DNA of 64,000 nt from Betaproteobacteria bacterium (GCA_016861105.1 BOKS01000002.1:248001-312000), one strand, 5' to 3'; shown: positions 52,697 through 62,657, counted from the stretch's first letter. A program made the numbers and translations. Notes: generated by a model from the sequence alone, not told the origin.

Positions 52697-54264
52697 GGGA
52701 CCTCCAGCACGCGCTCGACGTAGCCGCCCGGCGCGTGCAGCGTCCGCGCGGTATCCTGCAGGAAGCGCATCGCCCCGCCCGCCTCGGCCGTGAGCACCGC
52801 GCAGGCCACGAGCAGCAGCGCCACCGGGACGAACTCGACGACGCGCACGCGCGGCACGCCCTCGTCCTGCGCGGCCCAGAAGCGGCGGATGCCGGTCCGG
52901 CCGAACGCCACGATCGCGGCGAGCCCCGAGGCGAGCAGCAGCCCGAGCATCGTCCACGACGCGGCGTCCGGCGCCGCTCGCCCGAGCAGCGCGTCGAGCA
53001 GCAGGAACTTGCCGAGGAAGCCGGCGAGCGGCGGCAGGCCCGCGAGCACGAGCGCGGCGGAGGCGAAGGCGAGCCCGAGCACGGCCAGCGTGCCGGGGAT
53101 CGAGACGCCGACGTCGCGTTCCGGCGCCTCGTTGTCCTCGGCATCGCCCAGCCACTCGGCGGTGACGGCGAGGATCTGCGCGCCCGGCGCGCGCCCCCGC
53201 TCCATCAGCTCGGCGATCAGGAACATGGCGCTCGCGGCGAGCGTCGAGGCGACGAGGTAGTAGAGGGCCGCGCCGGTGAGGGCCTCGTCGCGCAGCCCGA
53301 CGGCGGCGAGCAGCGTTCCCGAGGACGCGACGAGGCCGTAGCTCACGATCCGCGGCAGGTCCTGCGACGCGAGCATGCCGACGGTTCCGAACGCGAGCGT
53401 GGCGAGGCCGCCGGCGGCGACCCACGCCGCGCCGAAGCCGGCCGACGCGCCGGCACCGTCGCCGAAGGCGGTCTGCGACACGCGCAGCACGGCGTAGACG
53501 CCGACCTTGGTCAGCACCGCGAAGAGCGCGGCCGCCGGCGCGCTGGCAGCGGCGTAGGTGCCGGGCAGCCAGAAGCACAGCGGCCACAGCCCGGCCTTGA
53601 CGAGGAAGGCGACGCCGAGCAGCGCCGCTCCCGCCTCCAGCAGCGCGCGATCCGCGGCCGCGACGGCGGGCACCCGCAGCGCGACGTCGGCGATGTTCAG
53701 CGTGCCGGTCACCGCGTAGACCAGGGCGATGCCCACGAGAAAGACCAGCGACGCGGCGACGTTGACCGCGATGTAGTGCAGGCTCGTCATCACGCGCACG
53801 ACGCCGGAGCCGTGGAGGGCGAGCGCGTACGACGCGGCGAGCAGGACCTCGAAGAAGACGAACAGGTTGAAGAGGTCGCCGGTGAGGAACGCGCCGCTCA
53901 CGCCCATCAGCAGGAACTGGTGCAGCGCGTGGAAGCGCGGGCCGGCCCGGTGCCAGCGGGCGAGCGCGAACGACAGCGACGCGAGCCCGAGGACCGCGGC
54001 GAGCAGCACCAGCAGCGCCGACAGGCGGTCGGCGACCAGCACGATGCCGAACGGCGCCGCCCAGTCGCCGAGCCGGTAGACCTGCGTGCCGTCCGCGTCC
54101 ACGCGCACGGCGAGCGCCGCCGCCGCGACGACGAGCGCGAGCGCCGCCGCGAGCGCGATGCCGGCCTTCAGCCCGACGCGCCGCTCGTCGAGCATCAGCA
54201 TCGCCGCCCCGGCCGCGAGCGGCAGGACGACGGGGACGACGACCAGGTGCTCAGGCGGGATCAC
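52693..54264 (-). CDS. mnhD: Cation/proton antiporter subunit D (MnhD/PhaD, NuoN-like)
   Basis: 523-residue membrane protein with about 14 helices of the complex I antiporter family. Marks: LTGDLFNLFVFFEVLLAASY (conserved Glu), AFLVKAGLWPLCFWLPGTYA (conserved Lys) and AALFAVLTKVGVYAVLRV. It works with subunit A as an ion-translocating module. GTG 54264 overlaps the mnhC stop. Confidence 0.93.
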   Translation of the reverse strand: MIPPEHLVVVPVVLPLAAGAAMLMLDERRVGLKAGIALAAALALVVAAAALAVRVDADGTQVYRLGDWAAPFGIVLVADRLSALLVLLAAVLGLASLSFALARWHRAGPRFHALHQFLLMGVSGAFLTGDLFNLFVFFEVLLAASYALALHGSGVVRVMTSLHYIAVNVAASLVFLVGIALVYAVTGTLNIADVALRVPAVAAADRALLEAGAALLGVAFLVKAGLWPLCFWLPGTYAAASAPAAALFAVLTKVGVYAVLRVSQTAFGDGAGASAGFGAAWVAAGGLATLAFGTVGMLASQDLPRIVSYGLVASSGTLLAAVGLRDEALTGAALYYLVASTLAASAMFLIAELMERGRAPGAQILAVTAEWLGDAEDNEAPERDVGVSIPGTLAVLGLAFASAALVLAGLPPLAGFLGKFLLLDALLGRAAPDAASWTMLGLLLASGLAAIVAFGRTGIRRFWAAQDEGVPRVRVVEFVPVALLLVACAVLTAEAGGAMRFLQDTARTLHAPGGYVERVLEVP

Positions 54265-54608
54265 GCGTCCGGCTCCCGGCCGTCGACGTGGTCCGTGCCG
54301 GTGAGGCCGCGCGCGGCCAGCAGCACGACCAGCAGCAGCGCGGTGGTGGCGAAGCCGATGACGATCGCGGTCAGCACCAGCGCCTGCGGCAGCGGGTCGG
54401 CGTAGGCCGCCGGATTCGCGCCCGCGCTTGGCGGCACGATCGGCGCGGCGCCGGTGCGCAGCCGGCCCGTGGCGAAGATGAAGAGGTTGACGGCGTACGA
54501 GGTGAGCGAGAGGCCGAGCACGACCTGGAACGTGCGCGGGCGCAGCAGCAGCCAGACCCCCGACGCGGCGAGCACGCCGATGCCGGCGGCGACGACGATC
54601 TCGTTCAC
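54261..54608 (-). CDS. mnhC: Cation/proton antiporter subunit C (MnhC/PhaC, NuoK-like)
   Basis: 115 residues with three membrane segments: IVVAAGIGVLAASGVWLLL, FQVVLGLSLTSYAVNLFIF, and DPLPQALVLTAIVIGFATTA, the last being the best-known MnhC/NuoK signature. Starts at GTG 54608, overlapping the mnhA/B stop, and overlaps mnhD. Confidence 0.92.
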   Translation of the reverse strand: MNEIVVAAGIGVLAASGVWLLLRPRTFQVVLGLSLTSYAVNLFIFATGRLRTGAAPIVPPSAGANPAAYADPLPQALVLTAIVIGFATTALLLVVLLAARGLTGTDHVDGREPDA

Positions 54609-57470
54609 GGCTCGCGCTCCGCGCGGTGCGCCCGCACCGACTGGTGGGCGAGGGCGATGAGGGCGAGCCCGGTCGACCCGACGACGAGCAGGAACACCCC
54701 GAGGTCGAACAGGAACGCGCTGGGCAGGTGCAGCGGGCCGAGCAGCGGCAGCGTCACCTGCGCGGTGTGGGTCGTGAGGAACGGGTGGGCGAAGAACCAC
54801 GAGCCCGCGCCCGTCGCGGCCGCGAGCGCAAGGCCGCTGCCGACCAGCCACACCGGGCGGATGCGCAGGCGCTCCTCGAACCAGCGCGTGCCGCCGGCCA
54901 TGTACTGGAGGATCAGCGCGATCGTGAACACGATGCCGGCCGCGAAGCCGCCGCCCGGCAGGTTGTGGCCGCGCACCAGCAGGTACGCGGCGAACACCGC
55001 GATCGGCGCGAACATGGCGCGCATGATGACGCCGGGCACGAGGACGTCGTCGTGCACGTCCTGTGCGGTCTGCTGCAGCTGCTGCGGCGGCGGCTCCGTG
55101 CTCTCCTTCGCCGGCCGGAAGCGGCGCAGCAGCGCGTAGACGGCGATCGCGACCGCGCCGAGCACGGTGATCTCGCCCAGCGTGTCGAACGCGCGGAAGT
55201 CGACGAGGATCACGTTGACCACGTTCGTGCCGCCGCCTTCCGGGTACGCGCGCTCGACGTAGAAGTCCGCGACCGTCGGCGCGGGCGGACGCGTCAGCAC
55301 GGCGTACGCGAGCACGGCGAGCCCGGTGCCGGCGCCGACGGCGATCGCGAGGTCGCGCAGGCGGCGCGGCAGCGCGCGGCGCGCGCCCGCGGCGGTGGCG
55401 CGGAACGGCATGCGCTTGGGCAGCCAGCGCAGGCCCAGCAGCAGCAGCACCGTCGTCACCACCTCGACCACCAGCTGCGTCAGCGCGAGGTCGGGGGCGG
55501 AGAACCAGACGAACGTGATGCAGGTCACCAGCCCCGCGCCGCCCGCCAGCACCAGCGCGGCGAGCCGGTGGAACTTCGCCTGCACGGCGGCGCCGACGGC
55601 GCACGCGCCGCCCACGCACCACGCGAGCAGCAGCCCGACGTCCAGCGCACCGTCCGCCACGGCGCCCGCGGTCAGTCCACGCGTGAGCGCCGGGGCGAGC
55701 GCCGCGGCGAGCGCGAGCGCGACCAGCCAGCGCAGCTGCGGCTGCAGGCGGCGCGACGCGAGCCAGCGCTCGGCGGCGCGCGGCCAGCGCGTCGTCGTCG
55801 TCGTCAGCACGGCGTCGAAGACGCGGCGCCCGTCGACGGGCGGGAGCAGCGGCGCGGTGCCGTCGACGCCGCGCGCGAGCAGCCGCCGCAGCGCGAAGTA
55901 CAGCGCGATGCCGCCGCCGAGCGCCACGACGCTCATCAGCAGCGGGACGTTGAAGCCGTGCCACAGCGCGAGGCTGTAGGCGGGCGTGCGCTCGCCCAGG
56001 ATCGCGTGGACCGCGACGTCGAGCAGCGGACCGACCGTCAGGGCCGGGATCACGCCGACGACCACGCAGGCGAGGACGAGCAGCTCGACCGGCACGCGCA
56101 TCCAGCGCGGCGGCTCGTGCGGCGCCGACGGCAGCCCGGACGGCGGCGGGCCGAAGAACACCGCGAGGATGAAGCGCAGCGAGTAGGCCACGCTGAACAT
56201 GCCCGCCAGCGTCGCGAGGTAGGGGAGCGCGCGGTCGAGCAGCGGCGCCGGCCCGGCGACGTCGAGCGCCTCGGCGAAGAACATCTCCTTGGACAGGAAG
56301 CCGTTGAGCAGCGGCACGCCGGCCATCGCGCCGGCCGCCACGGTGGCGAGCGTGGCCGTGTAGGGCATCGCGCGCGCGAGGCCGCTCAGGCGCCGCAGGT
56401 CGCGCGTGCCGGTCTCGTGGTCGATGATGCCCGCCGCCATGAACAGCGAGGCCTTGAACGTCGCGTGGTTGATGATGTGGAACACGGCGGCCACGGTCGC
56501 GAACGGGCTGTCGAGGCCGAGCAGCAGCGTGATCAGGCCGAGGTGGCTGAGCGTCGAGTAGGCGAGCAGCCCCTTCAGGTCGTGCTGGAAGATGGCGGCG
56601 TACGCGCCCAGCACGAACGTGACCAGTCCCGCCGTGCCGACCGTCCACATCCACGCGTCGGTGCCCGCCAGCACCGGCCACAGGCGCGCGAGCAGGAACA
56701 CGCCCGCCTTCACCATCGTCGCCGAGTGCAGGTAGGCCGACACCGGCGTGGGCGCCGCCATCGCGCGCGGCAGCCAGAAGTGGAACGGGAACTGCGCGCT
56801 CTTGGTGAGCGCGCCCAGCGCGACGAGCACGAGGATCGGCAGGTAGATCGTGCTCGCGCACGAGGTTGCCGGAGGCGAGCACCTGATCGAGGTCGTAGCT
56901 GCCGGTGACGTGGCCGAGCATCAGCACGCCGGCAAACAGGCACAGGCCGCCCGCCGACGTGACGACCAGCGCCATGCGCGCGCCGTCGCGCGCCGCCGGG
57001 TTGTGGTGCCAGTAGCCGATCAGCAGGAACGAGAACAGGCTGGTCAGCTCCCAGAACATCACCAGCTGGATCAGGTTGCCCGACAGCACGATGCCGAGCA
57101 TCGAGCCCATGAACGCGAGCAGGAACGAGAAGAAGCGCGGCACCGGGTCCGTCGGCGACATGTAGTAGCGCGCATAGACGACGACCAGCAGCCCGATGCC
57201 GGTGACCAGCACGGCGAACAGCCACGCGAAGCCGTCGAGGCGCAGCGCGAAGGCGACGCCCTGCGCGGGCAGCCAGTCGAACGACGCCCGCAGGACGGCG
57301 CCGCCGCCGACGTCGCCGTACGCGCTCGCCGCCAGCAGCAGCGCGCCGAGCGCGATCGCGCCGGCGAGCCACGCCTCGGCGTTGCGGGCGTTCGCCGGGA
57401 AGGCGAGCGCGAGCAGGCTCCCGGCGTAGGGGAGCGCGAGCAGCAGCGGCAGCAGGGCGTCGGCGGGCAT
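54605..57470 (-). pseudogene. mnhA: Fused antiporter subunit A/B (MnhAB/PhaAB), disrupted by a one-base frame shift
   Basis: Large subunit of the Mnh/Pha antiporter; A and B are fused, as in PhaAB. Total length is 955 codons plus one base. The first reading frame (57470 to about 56850) gives an intact NuoL-like start: RFFSFLLAFMGSMLGIVLSG, MFWELTSLFSFLLIGYWHH, then SYDLDQVLASGNLVREH. The homologous continuation YLPILVLVALGALTKSAQFP is in another frame from about 56848 on and runs intact to 54605, including FHFWLPRAMAAPTPVSAYLH and the MnhB part GHNLPGGGFAAGIVFTIALI. One extra base, or two missing, near 56849 explains it. It could be a real mutation or an assembly error; the rest of the operon looks intact, which favours error or a very recent mutation. 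Confidence 0.85.
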
Positions 57471-57584
57471 CGGTCGCAGGATGCGGCGGGGACGCGAGGC
57501 GGCCCGCGGCGCCTGCGGACTCTAAGGCATGGAGGCCGCGGCGACGCCGCGGCGCTTTCCCGGCGACCGCGCGCGCCGCCCGCG

Positions 57585-58499
57585 TCAGGTCTTCGGGGGG
57601 CGCGCCGCGAGCAGCCGGTCGGCGTACGCGCGCCAGTCGGCGTCCTTGCCGAGGCGGTCGAGCGCCAGCGCGACCTTCTGCCGGCCCATCCAGTCCTGTC
57701 GCTCGGCCGTGGCGGCCGCGAGCCACGGATCGAGCCCGGCCTCGCGCACGGTCAGCGCGACCTCGCGCATCTCCTCGGCGCGGCGCTTGCCGTGCAGCGC
57801 GCTGCGGCTCATCAGGTACGAGCCCAGCTGCTCCCAGTCGAGCGCGGGAAACGTCTCGTGCAGCGACGCGAGCACGCGGTCCTCGACGCCGTAGGCGCGC
57901 GCCGCCGTGAAGCTCTCGGTCACCAGCGCCTCGAGCCCCTTGATCATCACGCTGCGGCACATCTTGACGGCGGAGGCCACGCCGATGCGATCGGACGCCA
58001 CCTCCGTCGCGAAGCCGAGCGGCGCCAGCAGGTCGCGCAGCGCCGGGGCATCGCGTCCGCCGAGCAGCATCGGCACGCCGATGCCGTAGGGCGGCACCGA
58101 GGTCATCACGGCGGACTCGACGAAGCGTCCGCCGGCGCCCTCGATCAGCCCGCTCATCGCCTGCTTCGCGCCCGGCGACGCCGAGTTGAGGTCGACGAAC
58201 CACGTGCCCGGCCGGATCGCGCCGACCGCTTCGCGCGCGACGGCGAGGGCCTCGCTGGCCGTGACGGCCGAGATCGCGACGTCGGCGCGCGCGAGCAGGT
58301 CGGCGAGCGACACGGTCGCGGCGACGCCCGCGCGGGCGGCGTGCCCGCGCATCGCCGGCCCGGCCTCGGGGTCCGCGAGCAGCCGGTCCCACGTGCCCAC
58401 CCACGCGACGCCGCGCGCGACCAGCGCGGCGGTCAGGATCCTGCCGACCTCGCCGTAGCCGACGAGGCCGATGCGCAACGCCGCCGGGTCGGCCGCCAT
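57585..58499 (-). CDS. NAD(P)-binding dehydrogenase with DUF1932 C-terminal domain
   Basis: 304 residues, related to 3-hydroxyisobutyrate/6-phosphogluconate dehydrogenases. N-terminal Rossmann motif LRIGLVGYGEVGRILTAAL, then FVDLNSASPGAKQAM and FVESAVMTSVPPYGIGVPML. The Lys in ASAVKMCRSVMIKGLEAL is at the catalytic position. The C-terminal part is the DUF1932 helical domain. Such genes often lie near aromatic ring-cleavage clusters. It starts 19 bases after the MetE-like gene on the same strand. Substrate unknown. Confidence 0.87.
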   Translation of the reverse strand: MAADPAALRIGLVGYGEVGRILTAALVARGVAWVGTWDRLLADPEAGPAMRGHAARAGVAATVSLADLLARADVAISAVTASEALAVAREAVGAIRPGTWFVDLNSASPGAKQAMSGLIEGAGGRFVESAVMTSVPPYGIGVPMLLGGRDAPALRDLLAPLGFATEVASDRIGVASAVKMCRSVMIKGLEALVTESFTAARAYGVEDRVLASLHETFPALDWEQLGSYLMSRSALHGKRRAEEMREVALTVREAGLDPWLAAATAERQDWMGRQKVALALDRLGKDADWRAYADRLLAARPPKT

Positions 58500-58518
58500 C
58501 GGGGGCTCCGCGCTTCGC

Positions 58519-59658
58519 CTACACGCCGCCCCAGACGTCGCGCGCGACCTCGACGCACAGCCGCAGCTTCGCCGCCTGCGTCCCGACCTGGATCTCGTTG
58601 CCGTGCACCGTGCTGGAGAAACCGCACTGCGGCGAGACGCAGAACTGCTCGAGCGGCGCGAACTTCGCCGCCTCGTCGATGCGCCGGCGGATCTCGTCCT
58701 TCGTCTCCATGCGGTCGAGCTTGGTGCTGACCAGCCCCAGCACGACGACCTTGCCCTTCGGCAGGAAGCGCAGCGGCGCGAAGTCGCCGGAGCGGGCGTC
58801 GTCGTACTCGAGGAAGTAGCCGTCGACGCCGAGCTCCGTGAACAGCACCTCGGCCACAGGCTCGTAGCCGCCCTCGGCCGCCCACGCGCTGCGGAAGTTG
58901 CCGCGGCACAGGTGCACGCAGACCGTCATGTCGGCCGGGCGGTCGCGGATCGCGGCGTTGATCAGCGCGGCGTAGCGCCGCGGCAGCGCGTCGGGATCGT
59001 CGCCGCGGGCGCGCGCGCCCTCGCGCATCTTCGCGTCGCACAGGTAGGCGAGGTTGGTGTCGTCGAGCTGGACGTAGCGGCAGCCCGCCGCGTACAGCGA
59101 GGCGAGCTCGTCGCGGTAGGCGGCGGCCACGTCGGCGTAGAACGCCTCGAGGTCGGGGTAGGCCTCCCGGCTGATCGCGTTGCGGCCGCCGCGGAAGTGC
59201 AGCATCGTCGGCGACGGGATGGTCACCTTCGGCGTGCGCGTGGTCGCCGACTTCAGGAAGTCGAAGTCGGCGCGCTGGATGTCGCGTACGTGGCGGACCG
59301 TGCCGGTCACGTGCATCACCGGCGGCGCGAAGTCGACGTCGCCCTGTTTGCCGTGGAAGCTGACCGCGATGCCGCCCCGGGTCTCCACCCCCTCGAGCTG
59401 CGTGAGGAAGTCGATGTGGAAGTAGGTGCGCCGGAACTCGCCGTCGGTGATGCCCCGCAGGCCCAGCTCCTCCTGGAACGTCACGATGCCGCGGATCGCC
59501 TCGTCCTCGGCGCGGCGCAGCGCCGTCGCGTCGAGCGCGCCCGCCTTGAACTTCTCGCGCGCCTCCAGCAGCGCGCGCGGGCGCAGGAAGCTGCCGACGT
59601 GGTCGGCGCGGAACGGGGGACGGGTGCGGGCGGCAGCGGCGGCGTTGGTGGCGGTCAT
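58519..59658 (-). CDS. MetE C-terminal-like (cobalamin-independent methionine synthase family) protein
   Basis: 379 residues, only the zinc-binding C-terminal half found in MetE. The fold begins PPFRADHVGSFLRPRALLEA. Predicted zinc ligands: His and Cys in CVHLCRGNF, Glu in GYFLEYDDARS, and Cys in VSPQCGFSS. QLDDTNLAYL matches the substrate region. Stand-alone proteins of this kind use varied methyl donors or are not methionine synthases at all; with the DUF1932 gene downstream and lig genes nearby, a role in handling methyl groups from methoxylated aromatics is possible but unproven. ATG 59658 chosen. Confidence 0.85.
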   Translation of the reverse strand: MTATNAAAAARTRPPFRADHVGSFLRPRALLEAREKFKAGALDATALRRAEDEAIRGIVTFQEELGLRGITDGEFRRTYFHIDFLTQLEGVETRGGIAVSFHGKQGDVDFAPPVMHVTGTVRHVRDIQRADFDFLKSATTRTPKVTIPSPTMLHFRGGRNAISREAYPDLEAFYADVAAAYRDELASLYAAGCRYVQLDDTNLAYLCDAKMREGARARGDDPDALPRRYAALINAAIRDRPADMTVCVHLCRGNFRSAWAAEGGYEPVAEVLFTELGVDGYFLEYDDARSGDFAPLRFLPKGKVVVLGLVSTKLDRMETKDEIRRRIDEAAKFAPLEQFCVSPQCGFSSTVHGNEIQVGTQAAKLRLCVEVARDVWGGV

Positions 59659-59700
59659 CGGGGCGGCGCGCGGGGCGTCCGGCGTCGGGACGGAGCGGCG

Positions 59701-59754
59701 ATTGTAGCGCCGCGCCACCGGCGGCGGACGCCCGGGGGCCGGCGCGATTACAAT
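59701..59754. promoter_or_regulatory. Divergent promoter region with two TACAAT hexamers
   Basis: In the 150-base gap between the MetE-like gene (minus) and the MaoC gene (plus), TACAAT occurs on the minus strand at 59706-59701 and on the plus strand at 59749-59754, each matching five of six -10 positions and each correctly placed for its gene. The plus copy is inside CGATT-AC-AATCG, an imperfect palindrome. Neither has a good -35. Confidence 0.4.
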
Positions 59755-59808
59755 CGGCGCCGCGAGGGGTGCCCGCGTCGCGGCGCCGCGCGACGAGGAG
59801 ACCGGGCC

Positions 59809-60231
59809 GTGCCCAGCGCCGACGAGCCGATCACCATCAGCAAGACGGTCGGGGAATCCGACGTGTACCTCTTCGCCGGGATCACCGGCGACCTCTCCCC
59901 GGTGCACGTCGACCACGAGTACATGAAGCGCAACTCGCCGTTCGGCGAGCGCATCGCGCACGGCGTGCTGCTGCTCGGCTACACGTCGGCGGCATCCACC
60001 GTCCTCGCCGCGAGGCTCACCGCGGAGCACGGGTGGAAGTCGATGGTCTCGCTGGGCTACGACGGCATCCGCTTCGTCGCGCCGGTGCGCATCGGCGACA
60101 CGATCACGGTGCGCTACCGCCTGGAGGCGCGCGACGAGGCGCGGCAGCGCACGGTGTCGGCCTTCGACGTCGTCAACCAGCGCGGCGAGACGGTGCTCGC
60201 CGGCCGCCACCTGATGAAGTGGTTCGCATGA
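59809..60231 (+). CDS. MaoC-family (hot-dog) enoyl-CoA hydratase/dehydratase
   Basis: 140 residues with a single hot-dog fold. The hydratase motif is present: FAGITGDLSPVHVDHEYMK holds the catalytic Asp and His, followed by PFGERIAHGVLLLGYTSA. Likely hydrates or dehydrates an enoyl-CoA. Starts at GTG 59809 with GAGGAG about 8 bases upstream. Its stop overlaps the ATG of the CoA-transferase gene, so the three plus-strand genes form an operon. Confidence 0.9.
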   Translation: MPSADEPITISKTVGESDVYLFAGITGDLSPVHVDHEYMKRNSPFGERIAHGVLLLGYTSAASTVLAARLTAEHGWKSMVSLGYDGIRFVAPVRIGDTITVRYRLEARDEARQRTVSAFDVVNQRGETVLAGRHLMKWFA

Positions 60232-61829
60232 TCCGCTCGAAGGTGGTCGACTTCCCGACGGCCGTCGCGCAGGTGCCCGACGGCGCGATCGTCGCCATCA
60301 GCGCCTCGTCGGGGCTCAACACCCCGGACCGCACGCTGCAGGCGCTGGGCGAGCGCTTCCGCGCCAGCGGGCGCCCGCGGGGGCTGACGCTCGTGATGCC
60401 GATCTCCGCCGGTGACATGTACGGCATCCGGGGCATGGACCACCTCGCCGAGCCCGGGCTGGTCGCCCGGGTCGTCGCCGGCTCCTATCCGAGCGGCCCG
60501 TCGTCGTTCGAGCCGCCGCGCATGCGCGCGATGATCGAGCGCAACGAGGTCGCGGCGTGGAACCTGCCGAGCGGCGTGATCTTCGACATGCTGCGCGACG
60601 CCGCCGCGAAGCGGCCGGGCGTGCTGACGAAGGTCGGCATGGGCACGTACGTCGACCCGCGGCTGGAGGGCGGGCGCATGAACGCGGCCGCCCGGCCCGA
60701 CATCGTCCGCGTGGTCGACTTCCGCGGCGACGAGTGGCTGCACTTCGACAACCTGCCGCCGCAGGTGGGCATCGTGCGCGGCACCACCGCCGACGAGAAC
60801 GGCAACGTCTCGATGGAGCACGAGGGGGCGTTCCTCGGCAACGTCGAGGTGGCGCTCGCGACGCGCGCGTCGGGCGGGGTCGTGATCGCGCAGGTGAAGC
60901 GCGTCGCCGCGCGCGGCTCGATCCCGCCGCAGCGCGTCGTCGTGCCGTCGACGCTGGTCGACTTCGTCGTCGTCGACCCGGTGCAGAAGCAGGCCACGGA
61001 GATCGACTACGACCCGGCGCTCTCCGGCGAGGTGCGCCGCCCCGACGGCTCGTTCGACCCGGTGCCCTTCGGCCCCGACAAGGTGATCGCGCGCCGCGCC
61101 GCGATGGAGCTCGCGCACGGCGACGCCGTCAACCTGGGCTTCGGCATCTCGCCACTGGTGCCGTACGTGCTGATCGAGGAGGGGCTGGGCGACGCGGTGA
61201 CGTGGGCGATCGAGCAGGGCGCGGTCGGCGGCGTGCCCGCCGCCGGATTCCCGTTCGGCTGCGCCTACAACGCGGAGGCGATCTTCCCCTCCGCCTACCA
61301 GTTCACCTACTTCCAGGCGGGCGCGTTCGACTGCGGGCTGCTGTCGTTCCTCGAGGTCGGCGCCGACGGCAGCGTCAACGTGAGCCGGCTGGGGCTGCGG
61401 CCGCACGTCACCGCCGGCTGCGGCGGCTTCGTGGACATCACGGCGCGCGCGCCGCGGCTCGTGCTCTCCGGCTACTTCCGCGCCGCGGGCATCGAGCTCG
61501 CCATCGGCGACCGCAAGCTCGCCATCGTGCGCGAGGGACGCTTCCCCAAGTTCGTGCCGCAGGTCGAGCAGGTGACGTTCAGCGGCCCGCGCGCGCTCGC
61601 GCAGGGACAGCGCGTGTCCTACGTCACGGAGCGCTGCGTGATCGAGCTGCGCGGTGACGGGCTCACCGTCGTGGAGGTCGCGCCGGGCATCGACGTCGAG
61701 CGCGACGTCGTCGGCCAGGCGGCGTGCCCGCTGCGCATCGCGCCGGACCTCGCGACGATGGACGCGCGCCTGTTCGATCCCGCGCCGATGGGCCTCGACC
61801 TGCTGCCGCCGCGACGGAGCCGGCCGTGA
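60228..61829 (+). CDS. Family I acyl-CoA transferase (YdiF/propionate CoA-transferase-like)
   Basis: 533 residues holding both halves of a family I CoA-transferase. The catalytic Glu is in TWAIEQGAVGGVPAAGFPFG (the E-x-G motif). Other blocks: PDGAIVAISASSG, VGMGTYVDPRLEGGRMN, NVSMEHEGAFLGNVEVALA and GDAVNLGFGISPLVPY. It exchanges CoA between an acyl-CoA and a free acid. Coupled to MaoC before it and to enoyl-CoA hydratase after it (GTGA). Confidence 0.9.
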   Translation: MIRSKVVDFPTAVAQVPDGAIVAISASSGLNTPDRTLQALGERFRASGRPRGLTLVMPISAGDMYGIRGMDHLAEPGLVARVVAGSYPSGPSSFEPPRMRAMIERNEVAAWNLPSGVIFDMLRDAAAKRPGVLTKVGMGTYVDPRLEGGRMNAAARPDIVRVVDFRGDEWLHFDNLPPQVGIVRGTTADENGNVSMEHEGAFLGNVEVALATRASGGVVIAQVKRVAARGSIPPQRVVVPSTLVDFVVVDPVQKQATEIDYDPALSGEVRRPDGSFDPVPFGPDKVIARRAAMELAHGDAVNLGFGISPLVPYVLIEEGLGDAVTWAIEQGAVGGVPAAGFPFGCAYNAEAIFPSAYQFTYFQAGAFDCGLLSFLEVGADGSVNVSRLGLRPHVTAGCGGFVDITARAPRLVLSGYFRAAGIELAIGDRKLAIVREGRFPKFVPQVEQVTFSGPRALAQGQRVSYVTERCVIELRGDGLTVVEVAPGIDVERDVVGQAACPLRIAPDLATMDARLFDPAPMGLDLLPPRRSRP

Positions 61830-62599
61830 TCCGGCTGGAGCGGCACGGCGCGGTCGCCCACGTCGTCGTCGACCGGCCGGACAAGCTCAACGCGCTCACG
61901 CTTGCGATGCTCGCCGGGCTCGACGACGCGTGCGGGCGGATCGCGGGCGACGACGGCGTGCGCGCCGTGGTGCTGCGCTCGACGTCGCCGCGCGCGTTCT
62001 GCGCCGGCGCGGACGTGCACGAGTGGTCCGCGCTCGGCGCGCAGGGCATGTGGCGGCGCTGGATCGCGGAGGGCCACCGCGTCTTCGCACGGCTCGCGGC
62101 GCTGCCGGCGCCCACGATCGCCGCGATCGACGGCATGGCCTTCGGCGGCGGGCTCGAGCTCGCCCTGTGCTGCGACCTGCGCCTCGCGTCGCCGGCCGCG
62201 CGCTTCGCGCTGCCCGAGGTGAAGATCGGCATCGTGCCGGGCTGGGGCGGCCCGGCGCGGCTGGCCGCGCTGATCGGCGCGTCGCGCACCAAGCAGATGG
62301 CCCTGACCGGAGCGCCGGTCGACGCAGCGACCGCGCTGCACTGGGGACTGGTCAACGAGGTGGTCGACGACGTGCACGCGCGCGCGGAGGCGCTCGCCGC
62401 CGAGCTCGCCGCCGGGCCGCGCGTGGCCGTGCAGGTGACCAAGCAGCTCGTCGACGCTGCGGCGGCCGGCGCGCCGCCGGCCGTCCTCGACGCGCTCGCC
62501 GCGGGCTTCGTCAGCGGCACCGACGATCTCGCCGAGGGCGTGGCCGCATTCCGGGAGAAGCGGCCGCCGCGCTTTCACGGCGGCGGCGCCACGGAATAG
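61826..62599 (+). CDS. Enoyl-CoA hydratase/isomerase (crotonase family)
   Basis: 257 residues. Crotonase motifs: VDRPDKLNALTLAML, AFCAGADVHEW (oxyanion loop), DGMAFGGGLELALCCDLRLA and FALPEVKIGIVPGWGG, with both catalytic Glu positions filled. Starts at GTG 61826, overlapping the CoA-transferase stop. With MaoC and the CoA-transferase it makes a small acyl-CoA degradation set of unknown substrate. Confidence 0.92.
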   Translation: MIRLERHGAVAHVVVDRPDKLNALTLAMLAGLDDACGRIAGDDGVRAVVLRSTSPRAFCAGADVHEWSALGAQGMWRRWIAEGHRVFARLAALPAPTIAAIDGMAFGGGLELALCCDLRLASPAARFALPEVKIGIVPGWGGPARLAALIGASRTKQMALTGAPVDAATALHWGLVNEVVDDVHARAEALAAELAAGPRVAVQVTKQLVDAAAAGAPPAVLDALAAGFVSGTDDLAEGVAAFREKRPPRFHGGGATE

Positions 62600-62631
62600 C
62601 CGGATCGTCCTCGCTGTTCGGATGCCCGGGG

Positions 62632-62657
62632 GCCCGGCCGCCGCGCGGCGGCCGGGC
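62632..62657. terminator. 26-bp perfect palindrome after the enoyl-CoA hydratase gene
   Basis: GCCCGGCCGCCGC and its exact complement GCGGCGGCCGGGC abut at 62632-62657, giving a very strong hairpin 33 bases after the hydratase stop. An outer alternative pairing GATGCCCGG (62621-62629) with CCGGGCATC (62652-62660) also exists. No T-tract follows. It probably ends or stalls the upstream operon, or protects its 3' end. Confidence 0.55.

Noticed and set aside
56830..56860. Programmed frameshift in the antiporter A/B gene
   Set aside because: No slippery sequence, no stimulatory structure evident, and the family is normally read in one frame.
57535..57553. GC-rich dyad between mnhA and the DUF1932 gene as a terminator
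   Set aside because: The two arms leave a one-base loop and no T-tract; such dyads are frequent by chance at this GC content.
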